Source: Pseudomonas azotoformans (GTDB lineage: Bacteria; Pseudomonadota; Gammaproteobacteria; Pseudomonadales; Pseudomonadaceae). Taken from it: 64,000 nt of DNA. The notes under the pieces were generated by a model that saw only the letters and a list, made by a program, of their open reading frames with translations, was not told the origin of the DNA and did not search any database. Below, piece after piece: positions 44,167 through 55,277 of the stretch (positions are counted from its first letter, which is position 1; each line of letters opens with the position of its first letter). The stretch spans positions 4,836,001 to 4,900,000 of the forward strand of contig NZ_CP014546.1 in assembly GCF_001579805.1 (NCBI RefSeq), read 5' to 3'. The position numbers and the translations under genes were made by a program.

Positions 44167-46776
44167 ATGCAGGTCAATCCGGTCGACAGCAAACCCACCG
44201 CAGGCGCCAACGTGAACTGGAACAAAGCGGTATCCAGGGCGGTAGACAATCAACCGGGCGACAATGGTCTCGGCCCTGACACCCGACGCCCAAGCGGGGA
44301 CTTTCGTTCTGCCCAGCAGATCATCGACGACAACCCGTTGCTGAAAAACCTCGGCAACCAGAGCGGTGTGAAGGACAAGCTGCGCGAGCGCGTCGGTGAT
44401 TTCGAACATGACCCAGACGCCGCCTACCGCGCCAGCCGCGTGCTGGAACACATCGAGAAACTCGACGAGAACGGCAAGCCGACAGTCAAGCGCGCCGAAC
44501 TCAATGACGCTGGCAATGGGCGTATCGACGGGTTCACCAAAGGCGGCGATGCCCGCCACGGGACAGAGGCCGGGCGCCTGCAGGACTTTGGCAAATACGG
44601 CTGGGACACGCTCAAGGGCGAACTGCCGCAACCCAAGCCGAAAACGCCGCCCAAGGGTGACGCACCGTCCAACCACCTGCCACTGCCAGGCGAAGGCCGG
44701 CCGATGGGCGATACCCGCAGCGCACAACAGATCATCGATGACAACCCGCTGCTGAAAAACCTCGGCAATCAGGGCGGGGTCAAGGACAAGCTGCGCGAGC
44801 GTGTCGGTGATTTCGAACACGACCCCGATGCCGCCTGGCGTGCCGCCCAAGTACTCAACTATGTCGAGAACTACGACGAAACCGGCAAGCACATCGACGG
44901 CGGTGACGTCGGCAACGGCCGCATCGACGGCTTCACCAAGGACGGTGAAGCCCGCCATGGGACCGAGGCGGGCCGTCTGCAGGACTTTGGCAAGTACGGC
45001 TACGAGAACCTCAAGGGCCTGGACGGTAACAGTGCCGACGACCAGATCAAGGACCTCAACGCCAAGGCCACGGAAGACGCGGTGAAGGCGGCTGGAGGGG
45101 ACGCGTCCAAGGTCGGCGCCGACTATTTCACCACCGGCAAGACCAGCGCCAGCGGCGCCGATAAAGTCGCTGCGATCATCCAGCTGTCTACAGGCTTGGC
45201 CAACTACAAGGCCGGGGCGGATGCCTTCGCCCACCAGGGGCCGGATGCCGCCAAAGAGTGGTCAGGCGAGGGCAAGTCCCCAGGCGAGCAACGCGAAGAC
45301 TTCATCAAAGACGTGCAAAGCCGCATCGACACGCTGAGCAAGGACCCGGACGTACAACAATTCCTCAACACCCAGGGCACCGCGCAACTGCAGAAAGTGG
45401 TCGCCGCCGACCCGGCACTCAAAGCGGAAATGGAGCGGCGCCTGGAAGCCTCATCCAGCACCGATGCCTTGGAGAGTGCCTTCGCCGCCAAGGGCGCCAG
45501 CACCACCGACGCACTGTCGAGTTTTATCAAGTACCCGGACTTCTACGCCCAGGCCCTGGGCAAGCAGCCGGACTACAAAAAGGCCTTGGACAACGCGCCG
45601 CAGGCGATCAAGGACAAGGTCCAGGCCGAGTACGCACACATCACGTCCGGCAAGGAAATGTCCGACCTGATTGCCAGTGGCATGCCGGCCGACAAGGCGG
45701 TGATCCAGTCCGGGGTGAACAAGGTGATCTTCGACGCGGTGCTCGATGACAAGACCGTGCAAGCCGGCACCTCGACGTTCAACGACGCTGCCGCCAAGCT
45801 GGGTCGCGAGGACTTGCTCAAGGGCCAGACCATCGATGACTTCTACCGTGGCCTGGGTGTCAGCGGCGCCAATGATCCGCGCCTGGAACAGGTGATCAAC
45901 GACAACATTGCCGCGTTCACGCCTCCGGGAGAAGCTCCGCCGAAGACCGCCGATATCATCAGCGGTATCCGCGCGGTGGACGATGCGATGCGTGGCGGCG
46001 CCAAGTTCGACGATGCGATCAAGAAAGTCCAACTGAGTTGGGGCGGTAACCTCCCGTCCGGGGTCAGCGATGCGTATAAAACCGGGGTGATGCACGGCGT
46101 GTCCGGCGTGTTGCTCGCCGGGGCTATCGGCACGCGTATCGCCAGCGGTAAGGGCGGCAGCACGGCGCAGACGGTGGGCCAGTCATTCCAGGCGGCGGGT
46201 CTGTTCCTGGAGGGCGGCGCCAAGTTTGTCCAGGATCAGTTCGACCGCACCAAACAAGGCACCTACAAGTTTGACGCGCCCAAGTACGTGAAAGACGTGG
46301 AAAACATCGGCAAGAGCCTGGGCGGCGTGGCGGGTAACGTGCTCGGCCTGGTGACCGGGGCGATTTCTGCGAAGAACTCCGCCCAGAGTGGTGACAAGGT
46401 CGGCGCAGGCTTCCAGGGCACCTTTGCCGGGCTCAATGGCCTGTCGGCGGTGGCGGGCGCAGTAGAAGTGGCCACGTACGTGGTGCCGCGAATCACGACC
46501 GTGGCGGCAGGTGTCGCCGAAGCCGCAGGTGTTATCGGCGGTGCCGCAGGCGCCTTGGCCGGTGCCGTGGGCGGTATTGCTGCAGTCGGCGGGCTGATCT
46601 ACGCGATCATTGCCGACATCAAGGCCGACAATGCACGCAAGAAACAGCAAGAGGATTGGTACACCGGGCTCAAGGACCAATTGGATGATTTTGGCGTTAC
46701 ACCGCCGCCCTTGGACGTGATCATCGCGCCGAAGAACGGCTATATCGAGGTGGGCAACCCCAGCGCCAACTACTGA
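44167..46776 (+). CDS. HrpK/NolX-like type III translocator or effector
   Basis: An 869-residue protein resembling the HrpK/HrpF/NolX group of type III secretion translocators. It is polar at the N-terminus, without a Sec signal. Two copies of a block of about 100 residues (about 47-151 and 183-283) share SAQQIIDDNPLLKNLGNQ, KDKLRERVGDFEHDPDAA, a calcium-loop-like GNGRIDGFTK and RHGTEAGRLQDFGKYG. A long Ala/Lys/Asp-rich middle follows, and the C-terminal third has glycine/alanine-rich hydrophobic segments (about 625-660 and 745-825) that could insert in a membrane. ATG 44167 follows AGGAG. No type III secretion genes and no convincing hrp box are nearby. The family call is from memory of the repeat pattern. 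Confidence 0.75.
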   Translation: MQVNPVDSKPTAGANVNWNKAVSRAVDNQPGDNGLGPDTRRPSGDFRSAQQIIDDNPLLKNLGNQSGVKDKLRERVGDFEHDPDAAYRASRVLEHIEKLDENGKPTVKRAELNDAGNGRIDGFTKGGDARHGTEAGRLQDFGKYGWDTLKGELPQPKPKTPPKGDAPSNHLPLPGEGRPMGDTRSAQQIIDDNPLLKNLGNQGGVKDKLRERVGDFEHDPDAAWRAAQVLNYVENYDETGKHIDGGDVGNGRIDGFTKDGEARHGTEAGRLQDFGKYGYENLKGLDGNSADDQIKDLNAKATEDAVKAAGGDASKVGADYFTTGKTSASGADKVAAIIQLSTGLANYKAGADAFAHQGPDAAKEWSGEGKSPGEQREDFIKDVQSRIDTLSKDPDVQQFLNTQGTAQLQKVVAADPALKAEMERRLEASSSTDALESAFAAKGASTTDALSSFIKYPDFYAQALGKQPDYKKALDNAPQAIKDKVQAEYAHITSGKEMSDLIASGMPADKAVIQSGVNKVIFDAVLDDKTVQAGTSTFNDAAAKLGREDLLKGQTIDDFYRGLGVSGANDPRLEQVINDNIAAFTPPGEAPPKTADIISGIRAVDDAMRGGAKFDDAIKKVQLSWGGNLPSGVSDAYKTGVMHGVSGVLLAGAIGTRIASGKGGSTAQTVGQSFQAAGLFLEGGAKFVQDQFDRTKQGTYKFDAPKYVKDVENIGKSLGGVAGNVLGLVTGAISAKNSAQSGDKVGAGFQGTFAGLNGLSAVAGAVEVATYVVPRITTVAAGVAEAAGVIGGAAGALAGAVGGIAAVGGLIYAIIADIKADNARKKQQEDWYTGLKDQLDDFGVTPPPLDVIIAPKNGYIEVGNPSANY

Positions 46777-46791
46777 CCGACGGAAGGGCGC

Positions 46792-47826
46792 TCACGCCTG
46801 GGTCAATGCCGCGCGGTAGGCAAACAACCCAGGCGTGCCACCCGTCATGACGAACAACACATTGTCGCCACGGCGAAAACGACCTTGGCGCAGGTCGGCC
46901 AACACCCCGGCAAACGCCTTGCCGGAGTACACAGGGTCGACCAGCAAGCCCTCAAAACGGGCCATCAGGTGCACGGCGTCCACCATGGCCTCAGTGGGCA
47001 CGCCGTAACCTTCGCCCAGTTGACCGCCGTCGACATGGATAACCGCTGCGTCGAGGTCGGCCTTGCTGCCGAGCAAGGCCAGCGTCTCCAGCGTCAATTG
47101 CAAGGTTCGGTGGGTGCTGGTCTGTTGATCATGGAGTACGGAAAACGACTTGACGATGGAAGCGCCCCTGCCCAGTAGCTCAAAGCCCGCAGAGAGCCCC
47201 GCGTGGGTGCCAGAGCTGCCGTTGGCCACCACTACTTGAGTAAAGGCGAGATCGAGTGACGCTTCCTGGCGAACGATTTCCGCAGCGCAGCGCGCATAAC
47301 CCAGGCTGCCTGCCGCCGTCGACCCTCCGGTTGGAAGCACCAAGACCTTGCGGCCTTGTTCGCGCAGGTGTGCCGCCCTGGCCTCGGCCCCGGCCAACGC
47401 GTCAGCGCCCTTGGCCAGCACATGCATTTCGGCACCAAACAGCTGGTCCAGCAGCACGTTGCCGTTGAGTTCATACTCGAGCTCCGTCTTGGGCACCGAG
47501 CGTGTGAGTACCAATTCGCAGGCGATTCCCAGCCGTGCGCAGACGGCCGCGGTCAAGCGTGCATGGTTCGACTGAATACCGCCCACGGTGATAATCGTGT
47601 CAACGCCTTGTGCAAGCGCAGCCCCCAGGTGAAATTCCAGCTTGCGCAGCTTGTTGCCACCACCGCCGATGAGCATGTGGTCATCACGCTTGAGGAACAG
47701 GCCAATGCCTTGTTCGACCAAGCCCAAGTGCTGTTCCAACCGAGACGCCCGCTGAATCGGGGTTGGGCCTTGCAGCAGGTCGGCCTTGGGAAAGGCGCTG
47801 AGTGCGGTATCCAGTGGGGTTTGCAT
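46792..47826 (-). CDS. D-cysteine desulfhydrase/ACC deaminase-family enzyme
   Basis: A 344-residue PLP enzyme of the D-cysteine desulfhydrase/ACC deaminase family. The PLP lysine lies in GGGGNKLRKLEF near residue 58, and GGIQSNHARLTAAV, VLPTGGST and MTGGTPGLFAY are family blocks. D-cysteine desulfhydrase yields pyruvate, sulfide and ammonia. Which substrate applies is not settled by sequence. The start ATG 47826 (MQTPLDTALSAFPKADLL) matches the family. It is divergent from a LysR gene across a 294-bp gap holding two palindromes. Confidence 0.88.
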   Translation of the reverse strand: MQTPLDTALSAFPKADLLQGPTPIQRASRLEQHLGLVEQGIGLFLKRDDHMLIGGGGNKLRKLEFHLGAALAQGVDTIITVGGIQSNHARLTAAVCARLGIACELVLTRSVPKTELEYELNGNVLLDQLFGAEMHVLAKGADALAGAEARAAHLREQGRKVLVLPTGGSTAAGSLGYARCAAEIVRQEASLDLAFTQVVVANGSSGTHAGLSAGFELLGRGASIVKSFSVLHDQQTSTHRTLQLTLETLALLGSKADLDAAVIHVDGGQLGEGYGVPTEAMVDAVHLMARFEGLLVDPVYSGKAFAGVLADLRQGRFRRGDNVLFVMTGGTPGLFAYRAALTQA

Positions 47827-47912
47827 GGGGAAAGCCTCGTCGCTCAGGGTGATGACGGATGACTTTATGCACAAACGCGCCAGCAATAAATGGACCGGCC
47901 GTTTGCTGTCTA

Positions 47913-47927
47913 CTAACCTGAGGTTAG
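47913..47927. promoter_or_regulatory. Palindrome CTAACC-TGA-GGTTAG
   Basis: A perfect 15-bp palindrome 87 bases before the D-cysteine-desulfhydrase-like start. It contains T-N11-A, as expected of a LysR recognition site. Confidence 0.5.
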
Positions 47928-48009
47928 CAATCCAGCCTTTGCGCTTCAAAGTAGAAAAGTAGCGTGAGTTAGTAATAGTCGAACCCGAAGTACTTAATAC
48001 GCCGCTATC

Positions 48010-48024
48010 TAACTTATAAAGTTA
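48010..48024. promoter_or_regulatory. Palindrome TAACTT-ATA-AAGTTA
   Basis: A second 15-bp palindrome in the same divergent region, with similar TAAC/GTTA outer half-sites, 96 bases before the LysR start. The two may be cooperating LysR sites. Confidence 0.45.
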
Positions 48025-48120
48025 TCGCTCCGATAGTGAGTGTTGACGAACTTAACAAGCGTGCGTATTTTTCTGCGGCCTTGTTGTTAGCGTCGTTTTT
48101 TAAGGTGTGAAGATTCGCTC

Positions 48121-50712
<2,592 letters not shown>

Positions 50713-51117
50713 TTACTGGCTAAACCATTCAGGTGTGTCGATATTGAGTTTTTCCAGGGTGGCGGAGTTAATGCTGCCGGTGATATTCAACTCCAAGTCC
50801 ATTTGAAACAGGAACAGCGCGGTTTCGGTCTCCTGCCCGACGATGCCATCGATCTCCCCGGTGTAATACTCCCGCTCGGCCAGGGCCTTTTGTACGCAAA
50901 CAACCAAGGCAACGCCCTGGCGTGAGGCCAGTGCATCAGACAGTAAGTAAGGGGTCGTGTAATACGGCTGTTGCATGTTCTTCTTTAGTGAATCGGCAAC
51001 GTTATACAGCCCATAGGCAGGGACAGGTGCCTGGGAGGCCTGAGTGCATGTCGCAACTAACAAACACCCAGACAGTACAGCGCCGTGAACCCTAACCTTG
51101 TTGCATATCCTATTCAC
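50713..51117 (-). CDS. Exported peptidoglycan-binding domain protein
   Basis: A 134-residue protein with an N-terminal export signal and a PG_binding_1 domain (VCVQKALAEREYYTGEIDGIVGQETETALFLFQ and LNITGSINSATLEKLNI). I place the start at GTG 51117, with GAGGCAG upstream; the longer open frame runs over the neighbouring LysR gene. The signal reads GAVLSGCLLVATC, cleaved probably after QASQA near residue 30, although LSGC at 15-18 resembles a lipobox. It is nine bases before the FtsI-like gene, so the two may act together at the cell wall. Confidence 0.8.
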   Translation of the reverse strand: MNRICNKVRVHGAVLSGCLLVATCTQASQAPVPAYGLYNVADSLKKNMQQPYYTTPYLLSDALASRQGVALVVCVQKALAEREYYTGEIDGIVGQETETALFLFQMDLELNITGSINSATLEKLNIDTPEWFSQ

Positions 51118-51211
51118 GGTACTGCCTCGTTGCGTTGATTTGAAAGCGTGTATCGGTTTTACGATACAGCAGGGATACACGCTAAAAAACGCAGCACGGG
51201 TACTTTTTGAA

Positions 51212-52123
51212 TTAACCGTTGGTTTGGAATGAGTGCGAGATAAAACGGCGGCGTCTGCCAATGTCCTTGACGGACTCGACCAAGGTCCTGAGGGGGCCTT
51301 CGGCTTTGTCGTAAAAGGCATAGAACCGTGCGCAGGCCAGGGGCGGTAGACCTTCAGCTGCCCCCAGCTCTTTAATACCTTCGCGCAGTTGGCTACGGGC
51401 CAAGGGTGCAACGGCAAAACCGGCCAGGGCGGCGGAAATGCACCCGGCCATGCTGCTGCTCTCGAATGCTAGCCGCCAATGCCGCCCTGCACCTGACAAT
51501 GCGCGGATGGCGGCTTCACGATACACACAGGGCTCCGGGAATACCGCCAGTGGAACAGGGCTGTCATCAGTGAGTACGGCCTTTGAATTGAACGCCCACA
51601 CCAGCGGTTCTTCCCACAGCAGATCGCCTTCATCCGTCACTCGGCTGCACTGTTTGCCGAACACCACATCGAGTTTGCCTTGCTGCTGCTGTTGCAGTAG
51701 ATCAGAGGTGATGCCGACTTTCATTTCAATGGCCGTGCGCGGAAAACTGCGCCCGAAGACTTGCAGTACCTCGGCCAACCACGTGCCTGCGAAATCCTCG
51801 GAAGAGCCAACACGGATTCGGCCCTCGACATTCGAGCCGCGCAACTTTGCGCGAAACTCCCGTTCCAGCGAGGTGATGTTTCGCGCATAGGTGTAGAGCA
51901 ATTCTCCCTCGGGGGTCAGCGCCAGACGGCGGGTTGTCCGGGTCAGCAGCCGGACCCCGACGTCGTCCTCCAGACGCTTGATATGGCCACTGACGGCCGA
52001 AGGCGTGATGGCCAGCACCTCCGCTGCTGAGGCGAAACTGCTTGAATCGACCACCGTCAAAAAGGTCCGCAGCAGGGAGAGATCCAGGGAAACGGCGGCA
52101 TTGTCCAGGCTCACGGCATTCAC
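51212..52123 (-). CDS. LysR-family transcriptional regulator
   Basis: A 303-residue LysR-type regulator with helix-turn-helix FLTVVDSSSFASAAEVLAITPSAVSGHIKRLEDDVGVRLLTRTTRRL. It is divergent from the epoxide-hydrolase-like gene at 52220 and probably regulates it; a short dyad ATTCA-TCA-TGAAT (52149-52161) lies between. No link to the downstream cell-wall genes is evident. Confidence 0.92.
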   Translation of the reverse strand: MNAVSLDNAAVSLDLSLLRTFLTVVDSSSFASAAEVLAITPSAVSGHIKRLEDDVGVRLLTRTTRRLALTPEGELLYTYARNITSLEREFRAKLRGSNVEGRIRVGSSEDFAGTWLAEVLQVFGRSFPRTAIEMKVGITSDLLQQQQQGKLDVVFGKQCSRVTDEGDLLWEEPLVWAFNSKAVLTDDSPVPLAVFPEPCVYREAAIRALSGAGRHWRLAFESSSMAGCISAALAGFAVAPLARSQLREGIKELGAAEGLPPLACARFYAFYDKAEGPLRTLVESVKDIGRRRRFISHSFQTNG

Positions 52124-52148
52124 CTCAAAAAGTTGTCAATCAGTCGTA

Positions 52149-52161
52149 ATTCATCATGAAT
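52149..52161. promoter_or_regulatory. Dyad ATTCA-TCA-TGAAT
   Basis: A 13-bp inverted repeat in the 96-bp divergent region between the LysR and hydrolase genes. It is short, so chance is possible. Confidence 0.3.
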
Positions 52162-52219
52162 CAGTTTGTTTCGCGGCGATAGCATCTGTCTGAGCTAATC
52201 GCCTGGAGCCTGAACCACC

Positions 52220-53119
52220 ATGAATTACGCCTTTGTGTCCACACCGCTGTTGAACGTCGGTTATCTGGAATGGAACCCCGGCTCGAACAGAGTCGCCGTA
52301 CTGGTGCATGGCTGGCCGGACAGTCCTGAAACCTGGATGCGCACCGCAACAGCCTTGGCCGATGCCGGCTTTCGCGTATTGGCGCCGGCACTGCGGGGGT
52401 TCGCGCCCACCACGTTCCGTGACCTCGACACACCACGCAGTGGCGCATTGGCAACCTTGGGGCTGGACCTGCTGGATTTCATCGACGCCCTGGATTTGCA
52501 AGCGCCCGTGCTGGTCGGCCATGACTGGGGAGCCAGGGCTGTTGCCAACGCCTGCGGGCTCCGGCCGGGTGTTGCTTCGGCCTTGGTGATGGTGTCGGTG
52601 GGCTACGGGACCAATGATCCTCATCAACCCATTTCCCTCCAGCAAGCGCGAAATTACTGGTATCACTGGTTTATGGCGACACCCAGGGGGCGCGAAACAG
52701 TTGAACAGAATCGGCATGAATTCGCCCGCACTCTGTGGGAGACCTGGTCACCTGCCGGATGGTTTACGGAGGACGATTTCCAGACCGCCAGCCGTGCATT
52801 CGAGGGGCCGGATTGGGCGGAGGTGGTGTTGCATTCCTACCGCCATCGATGGGGATTCGTTGACGGCGATGCGGTATCGGATGCCGCAGATTTGAAACTG
52901 ATTCCAGCCCCGGTCCTGTCGCTACCAACCCTGGTCCTGCATGGCGGTGCCGATACGTGCAACCACCCAGACAGCTCCAAAGGCCGTGAAGCGTTCTTTT
53001 CCGGGCACTACGAACGGGTCGTTATCGAGGGGGTGGGGCATTTTCCACAGCGCGAGGCGCCTGAATTGATTGCCTATGAAATCTTGAGATTTCTGCAGCA
53101 AGCCACCCGGGTCGGTTAA
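52220..53119 (+). CDS. Epoxide-hydrolase-like alpha/beta hydrolase
   Basis: A 299-residue alpha/beta hydrolase. LVHGWPDSPETW near residue 32 is the oxyanion motif; GHDWGARAV near residue 100 has Asp as nucleophile, as in epoxide hydrolases and haloalkane dehalogenases; the catalytic His is in EGVGHFPQREAP. It belongs to the same broad family as the gene at 80-1018 but is not a close copy. Cytoplasmic. It is divergent from its probable LysR regulator and is followed by a candidate terminator. Confidence 0.9.
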   Translation: MNYAFVSTPLLNVGYLEWNPGSNRVAVLVHGWPDSPETWMRTATALADAGFRVLAPALRGFAPTTFRDLDTPRSGALATLGLDLLDFIDALDLQAPVLVGHDWGARAVANACGLRPGVASALVMVSVGYGTNDPHQPISLQQARNYWYHWFMATPRGRETVEQNRHEFARTLWETWSPAGWFTEDDFQTASRAFEGPDWAEVVLHSYRHRWGFVDGDAVSDAADLKLIPAPVLSLPTLVLHGGADTCNHPDSSKGREAFFSGHYERVVIEGVGHFPQREAPELIAYEILRFLQQATRVG

Positions 53120-53142
53120 ACCCTGCGGTTCCATTCAGTTTT

Positions 53143-53194
53143 GTTCCAGCGCACTCGACAGCCATTGATCAACCGGGGCGTTGGAACTTTTTTT
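53143..53194 (+). terminator. Candidate intrinsic terminator
   Basis: GTTCCAGCGC (53143-53152) pairs with GCGTTGGAAC (53178-53187) with one G-U pair across a 25-base loop, followed by seven T. The loop is long but the stem and T tract are good. It would end the hydrolase transcript. Confidence 0.6.
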
Positions 53195-53222
53195 GCCAGC
53201 AAGGAAAGCGGAGCGGGGCGCT

Positions 53223-54092
53223 TTACTCCTTGACGTCCATGAATTCTTCAGCCCACGCCACGTAGTTTTCCGGCAGCGTGTAGGTGTGCGTCAACTCGGT
53301 GGCACTGAGGTTATCGGTGCTGTGGGTCAACTGGCGTTGGGCACGCAGGCTGTCATAGGTCGCCTTGATCGCGGCAAAGTAAGCGCCGTGGCCGGCAACC
53401 ACCACACGCACGCCGAGACTCGCCAAGCGCTTGGCGTCATTGAGCTTGGGATTGCCGTAAGTCACCAGCATCAGTGGCACCGTCAGGTTCTCTGCAATCT
53501 TCTCCAGATGCTCGAAGTCCGCTACACCGACCATGCAAATCCCATCGGCGCCGGCTTTCTGATACGCCAGGGTGCGCTCGATGACGGCTTCGGTCGGCAA
53601 CACACCGGCATTGGTCCGGGCAATGATCGACAACTCAGGATCAACACGGGCTTCCAGCGCGGCGCGGACCTTGCCGATGCCTTCTTCAATGGAGATCAGG
53701 TCGGTGGACTTGCGGCCAAACTGCGCGGGCAGCAACGTGTCTTCAATGGTCAACGCGGCCACACCGGCACGCTCAAGCTCTTCGACGGTGCGCATCACGT
53801 TCAGCGCGTTACCGTAGCCGTGGTCGGCGTCGGCAATGAACGGCAACTGGGCAACACGCCCGATACGGGTGGCTTGCTCAACGAACTCACTCAGGGTGAT
53901 CAGCGCGAAATCGGGTGCGGCCAATACTTGTAACGACGCAACGGAGCCACCGAGGATGCCGACTTCAAAACCCAGGTCAGCGGCAATGCGCGCCGACATC
54001 GGGTCAAAGACGGATGCGGTTTCAACGCAGGTTGGGGTGGCAAGCAATTCACGGAATGTGCGGCGCAGGGCTGAGTGAGAAATCTTTGGCAT
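53223..54092 (-). CDS. Oxaloacetate decarboxylase-like (ICL/PEPM family)
   Basis: A 289-residue member of the isocitrate lyase/PEP mutase superfamily, of the Pseudomonas oxaloacetate decarboxylase type. Blocks are [23 protein letters not shown], the metal-binding loop [38 protein letters not shown] and RTNAGV. The Cys of the lyase KKCGH loop is absent. It would decarboxylate oxaloacetate to pyruvate and CO2 in the cytoplasm with a divalent metal. It stands alone. Confidence 0.9.
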   Translation of the reverse strand: MPKISHSALRRTFRELLATPTCVETASVFDPMSARIAADLGFEVGILGGSVASLQVLAAPDFALITLSEFVEQATRIGRVAQLPFIADADHGYGNALNVMRTVEELERAGVAALTIEDTLLPAQFGRKSTDLISIEEGIGKVRAALEARVDPELSIIARTNAGVLPTEAVIERTLAYQKAGADGICMVGVADFEHLEKIAENLTVPLMLVTYGNPKLNDAKRLASLGVRVVVAGHGAYFAAIKATYDSLRAQRQLTHSTDNLSATELTHTYTLPENYVAWAEEFMDVKE

Positions 54093-54282
54093 GGGCTTTC
54101 CTGGTTCTGGTCATCGTCTTGTGACGATCAATGTCTATTCGTGGTGGGGCGAGATTAACATGCGGGTGGAGGGGAGATGATGACGTTTCAGCATTAGGGT
54201 GGGGGCTAATGCCAGGATGAGCTGATTGAATTCCAGAAATGCAGTTAGAGTGGTCAGCATTGCCTCAAGTGCTGCGTGAAAA

Positions 54283-54894
54283 ATGAACTCTCCGCTTTTT
54301 GTTTCTCTGGACGGGCCTAAAGGCACCGGCAAAACCACGCTGCTGGAGGCCGTAACGGCAGCGCTGAGGGCAGACAATATGAAAGTCATCCGGCTGTGCG
54401 AGAGAAAAAGCGATCCGTACAGAAGGGAAACCATGGCGCTTGTTAACGAACTGGCCAGGAATTCTTCGCGGGACATGGAATGGGCTGTGTGCGAACGCTT
54501 TGCTGACAGTCGTAGCTGGATTTCCCGGAACGTGCTGGCCCAGCAGCCGCGGGGCAGCATTATCCTGATGGATCGCTGGTATCCGTCTGATGCTGCGTTT
54601 CGACACACCATCCCATTTGCAGAGATTCTCCAGATGAATCTGGGGCGCAACGTGCGAGTGCCGGATCTGCATGTTGGAGTCGTCACCGCGCCGGATATTT
54701 CATGGGCAAGGGCAACGGCACGATCACGTGGATTGGGTGGCACGGTGATCCACAAGTACTCAGAGCATGTCGTGTGTACCGAGAGGTTCGAGAGAGCCGT
54801 TGCGGATCATGGTTGGGTGCTGTGCCGTAATGAAGGTACGGTCGAAGATGCGGTGAAGCAGGTGGTGGCTGAGATCCAGAAAATAGTGCGTTGA
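54283..54894 (+). CDS. Thymidylate-kinase-like P-loop protein
   Basis: A 203-residue P-loop kinase. FVSLDGPKGTGKTTLLEAV at the N-terminus is Walker A of the dTMP kinase family, and IILMDRWYPSDAAFRHT resembles the DR(Y/W) nucleoside motif. It differs from a housekeeping Tmk, which normally sits beside holB. The lid region is poorly conserved, so it may be a nucleoside or other small-molecule kinase. GC content looks lower than in the surroundings, and it borders the putative defence island, so it may be an acquired gene. Confidence 0.8.
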   Translation: MNSPLFVSLDGPKGTGKTTLLEAVTAALRADNMKVIRLCERKSDPYRRETMALVNELARNSSRDMEWAVCERFADSRSWISRNVLAQQPRGSIILMDRWYPSDAAFRHTIPFAEILQMNLGRNVRVPDLHVGVVTAPDISWARATARSRGLGGTVIHKYSEHVVCTERFERAVADHGWVLCRNEGTVEDAVKQVVAEIQKIVR

Positions 54895-55197
54895 TATGAA
54901 CAGCCAGATACGTAATTTTACAAGTGGGCGATGTCAGATGTTCATGTATCGGTCAAAGCGCTGTTATAGCTGGTTAGCTTTCTATGAATGGGAGTGGGTG
55001 TTCATCTATATGTGTTCATGAAGCTTGTTCGTCAAGTACAACGGCAGCAGCGTCTGCTTGGAGATGGGCAACCTCAAATAGGAGGGAAAGACATTGCCGT
55101 GGTTCACGAAGAGTCCCGAAATCGCTATGTCCAGCGCCTTGCTCAAATTGTGGAGCCGAATGTTCATAAATTGATGCTCATGACAGACAGCTCTCTA

Positions 55198-55215
55198 GGG
55201 GGCCGCCCCCTTTTT
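55198..55215 (+). terminator. Intrinsic terminator
   Basis: GGGGG (55198-55202), loop CCG, CCCCC (55206-55210), then TTTTT. It would end a rightward transcript, either from the kinase-like gene 300 bases upstream or from an unseen RNA. Confidence 0.75.
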
Positions 55216-55226
55216 CGGACCGCTGC

Positions 55227-55249
55227 AGCGCGTTCAGATTGAACGCGCT
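55227..55249. repeat. Perfect 10-bp hairpin AGCGCGTTCA/TGAACGCGCT
   Basis: Arms 55227-55236 and 55240-55249 with a 3-base loop, 28 bases past the helicase stop. There is no long T tract on either side. It may protect the 3' end of the helicase mRNA. Confidence 0.5.
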
Positions 55250-55277
55250 TGTCTGATTCATGCTGGACCGACTGAGC

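Larger units (their letters stand above)
54895..55277. other. Gene-poor AT-richer region with a terminator
   Basis: This stretch between the kinase-like gene and the helicase gene has no frame with recognisable features. A plus-strand frame at 54988-55242 exists but contains a strong terminator inside it and has no ribosome site, so I do not call it. It holds the terminator at 55198-55215 and a perfect hairpin at 55227-55249. Confidence 0.5.

Noticed and set aside
54988..55242. 84-codon frame on the plus strand
   Set aside because: No ribosome site, no recognisable feature, and a strong intrinsic terminator lies inside it.
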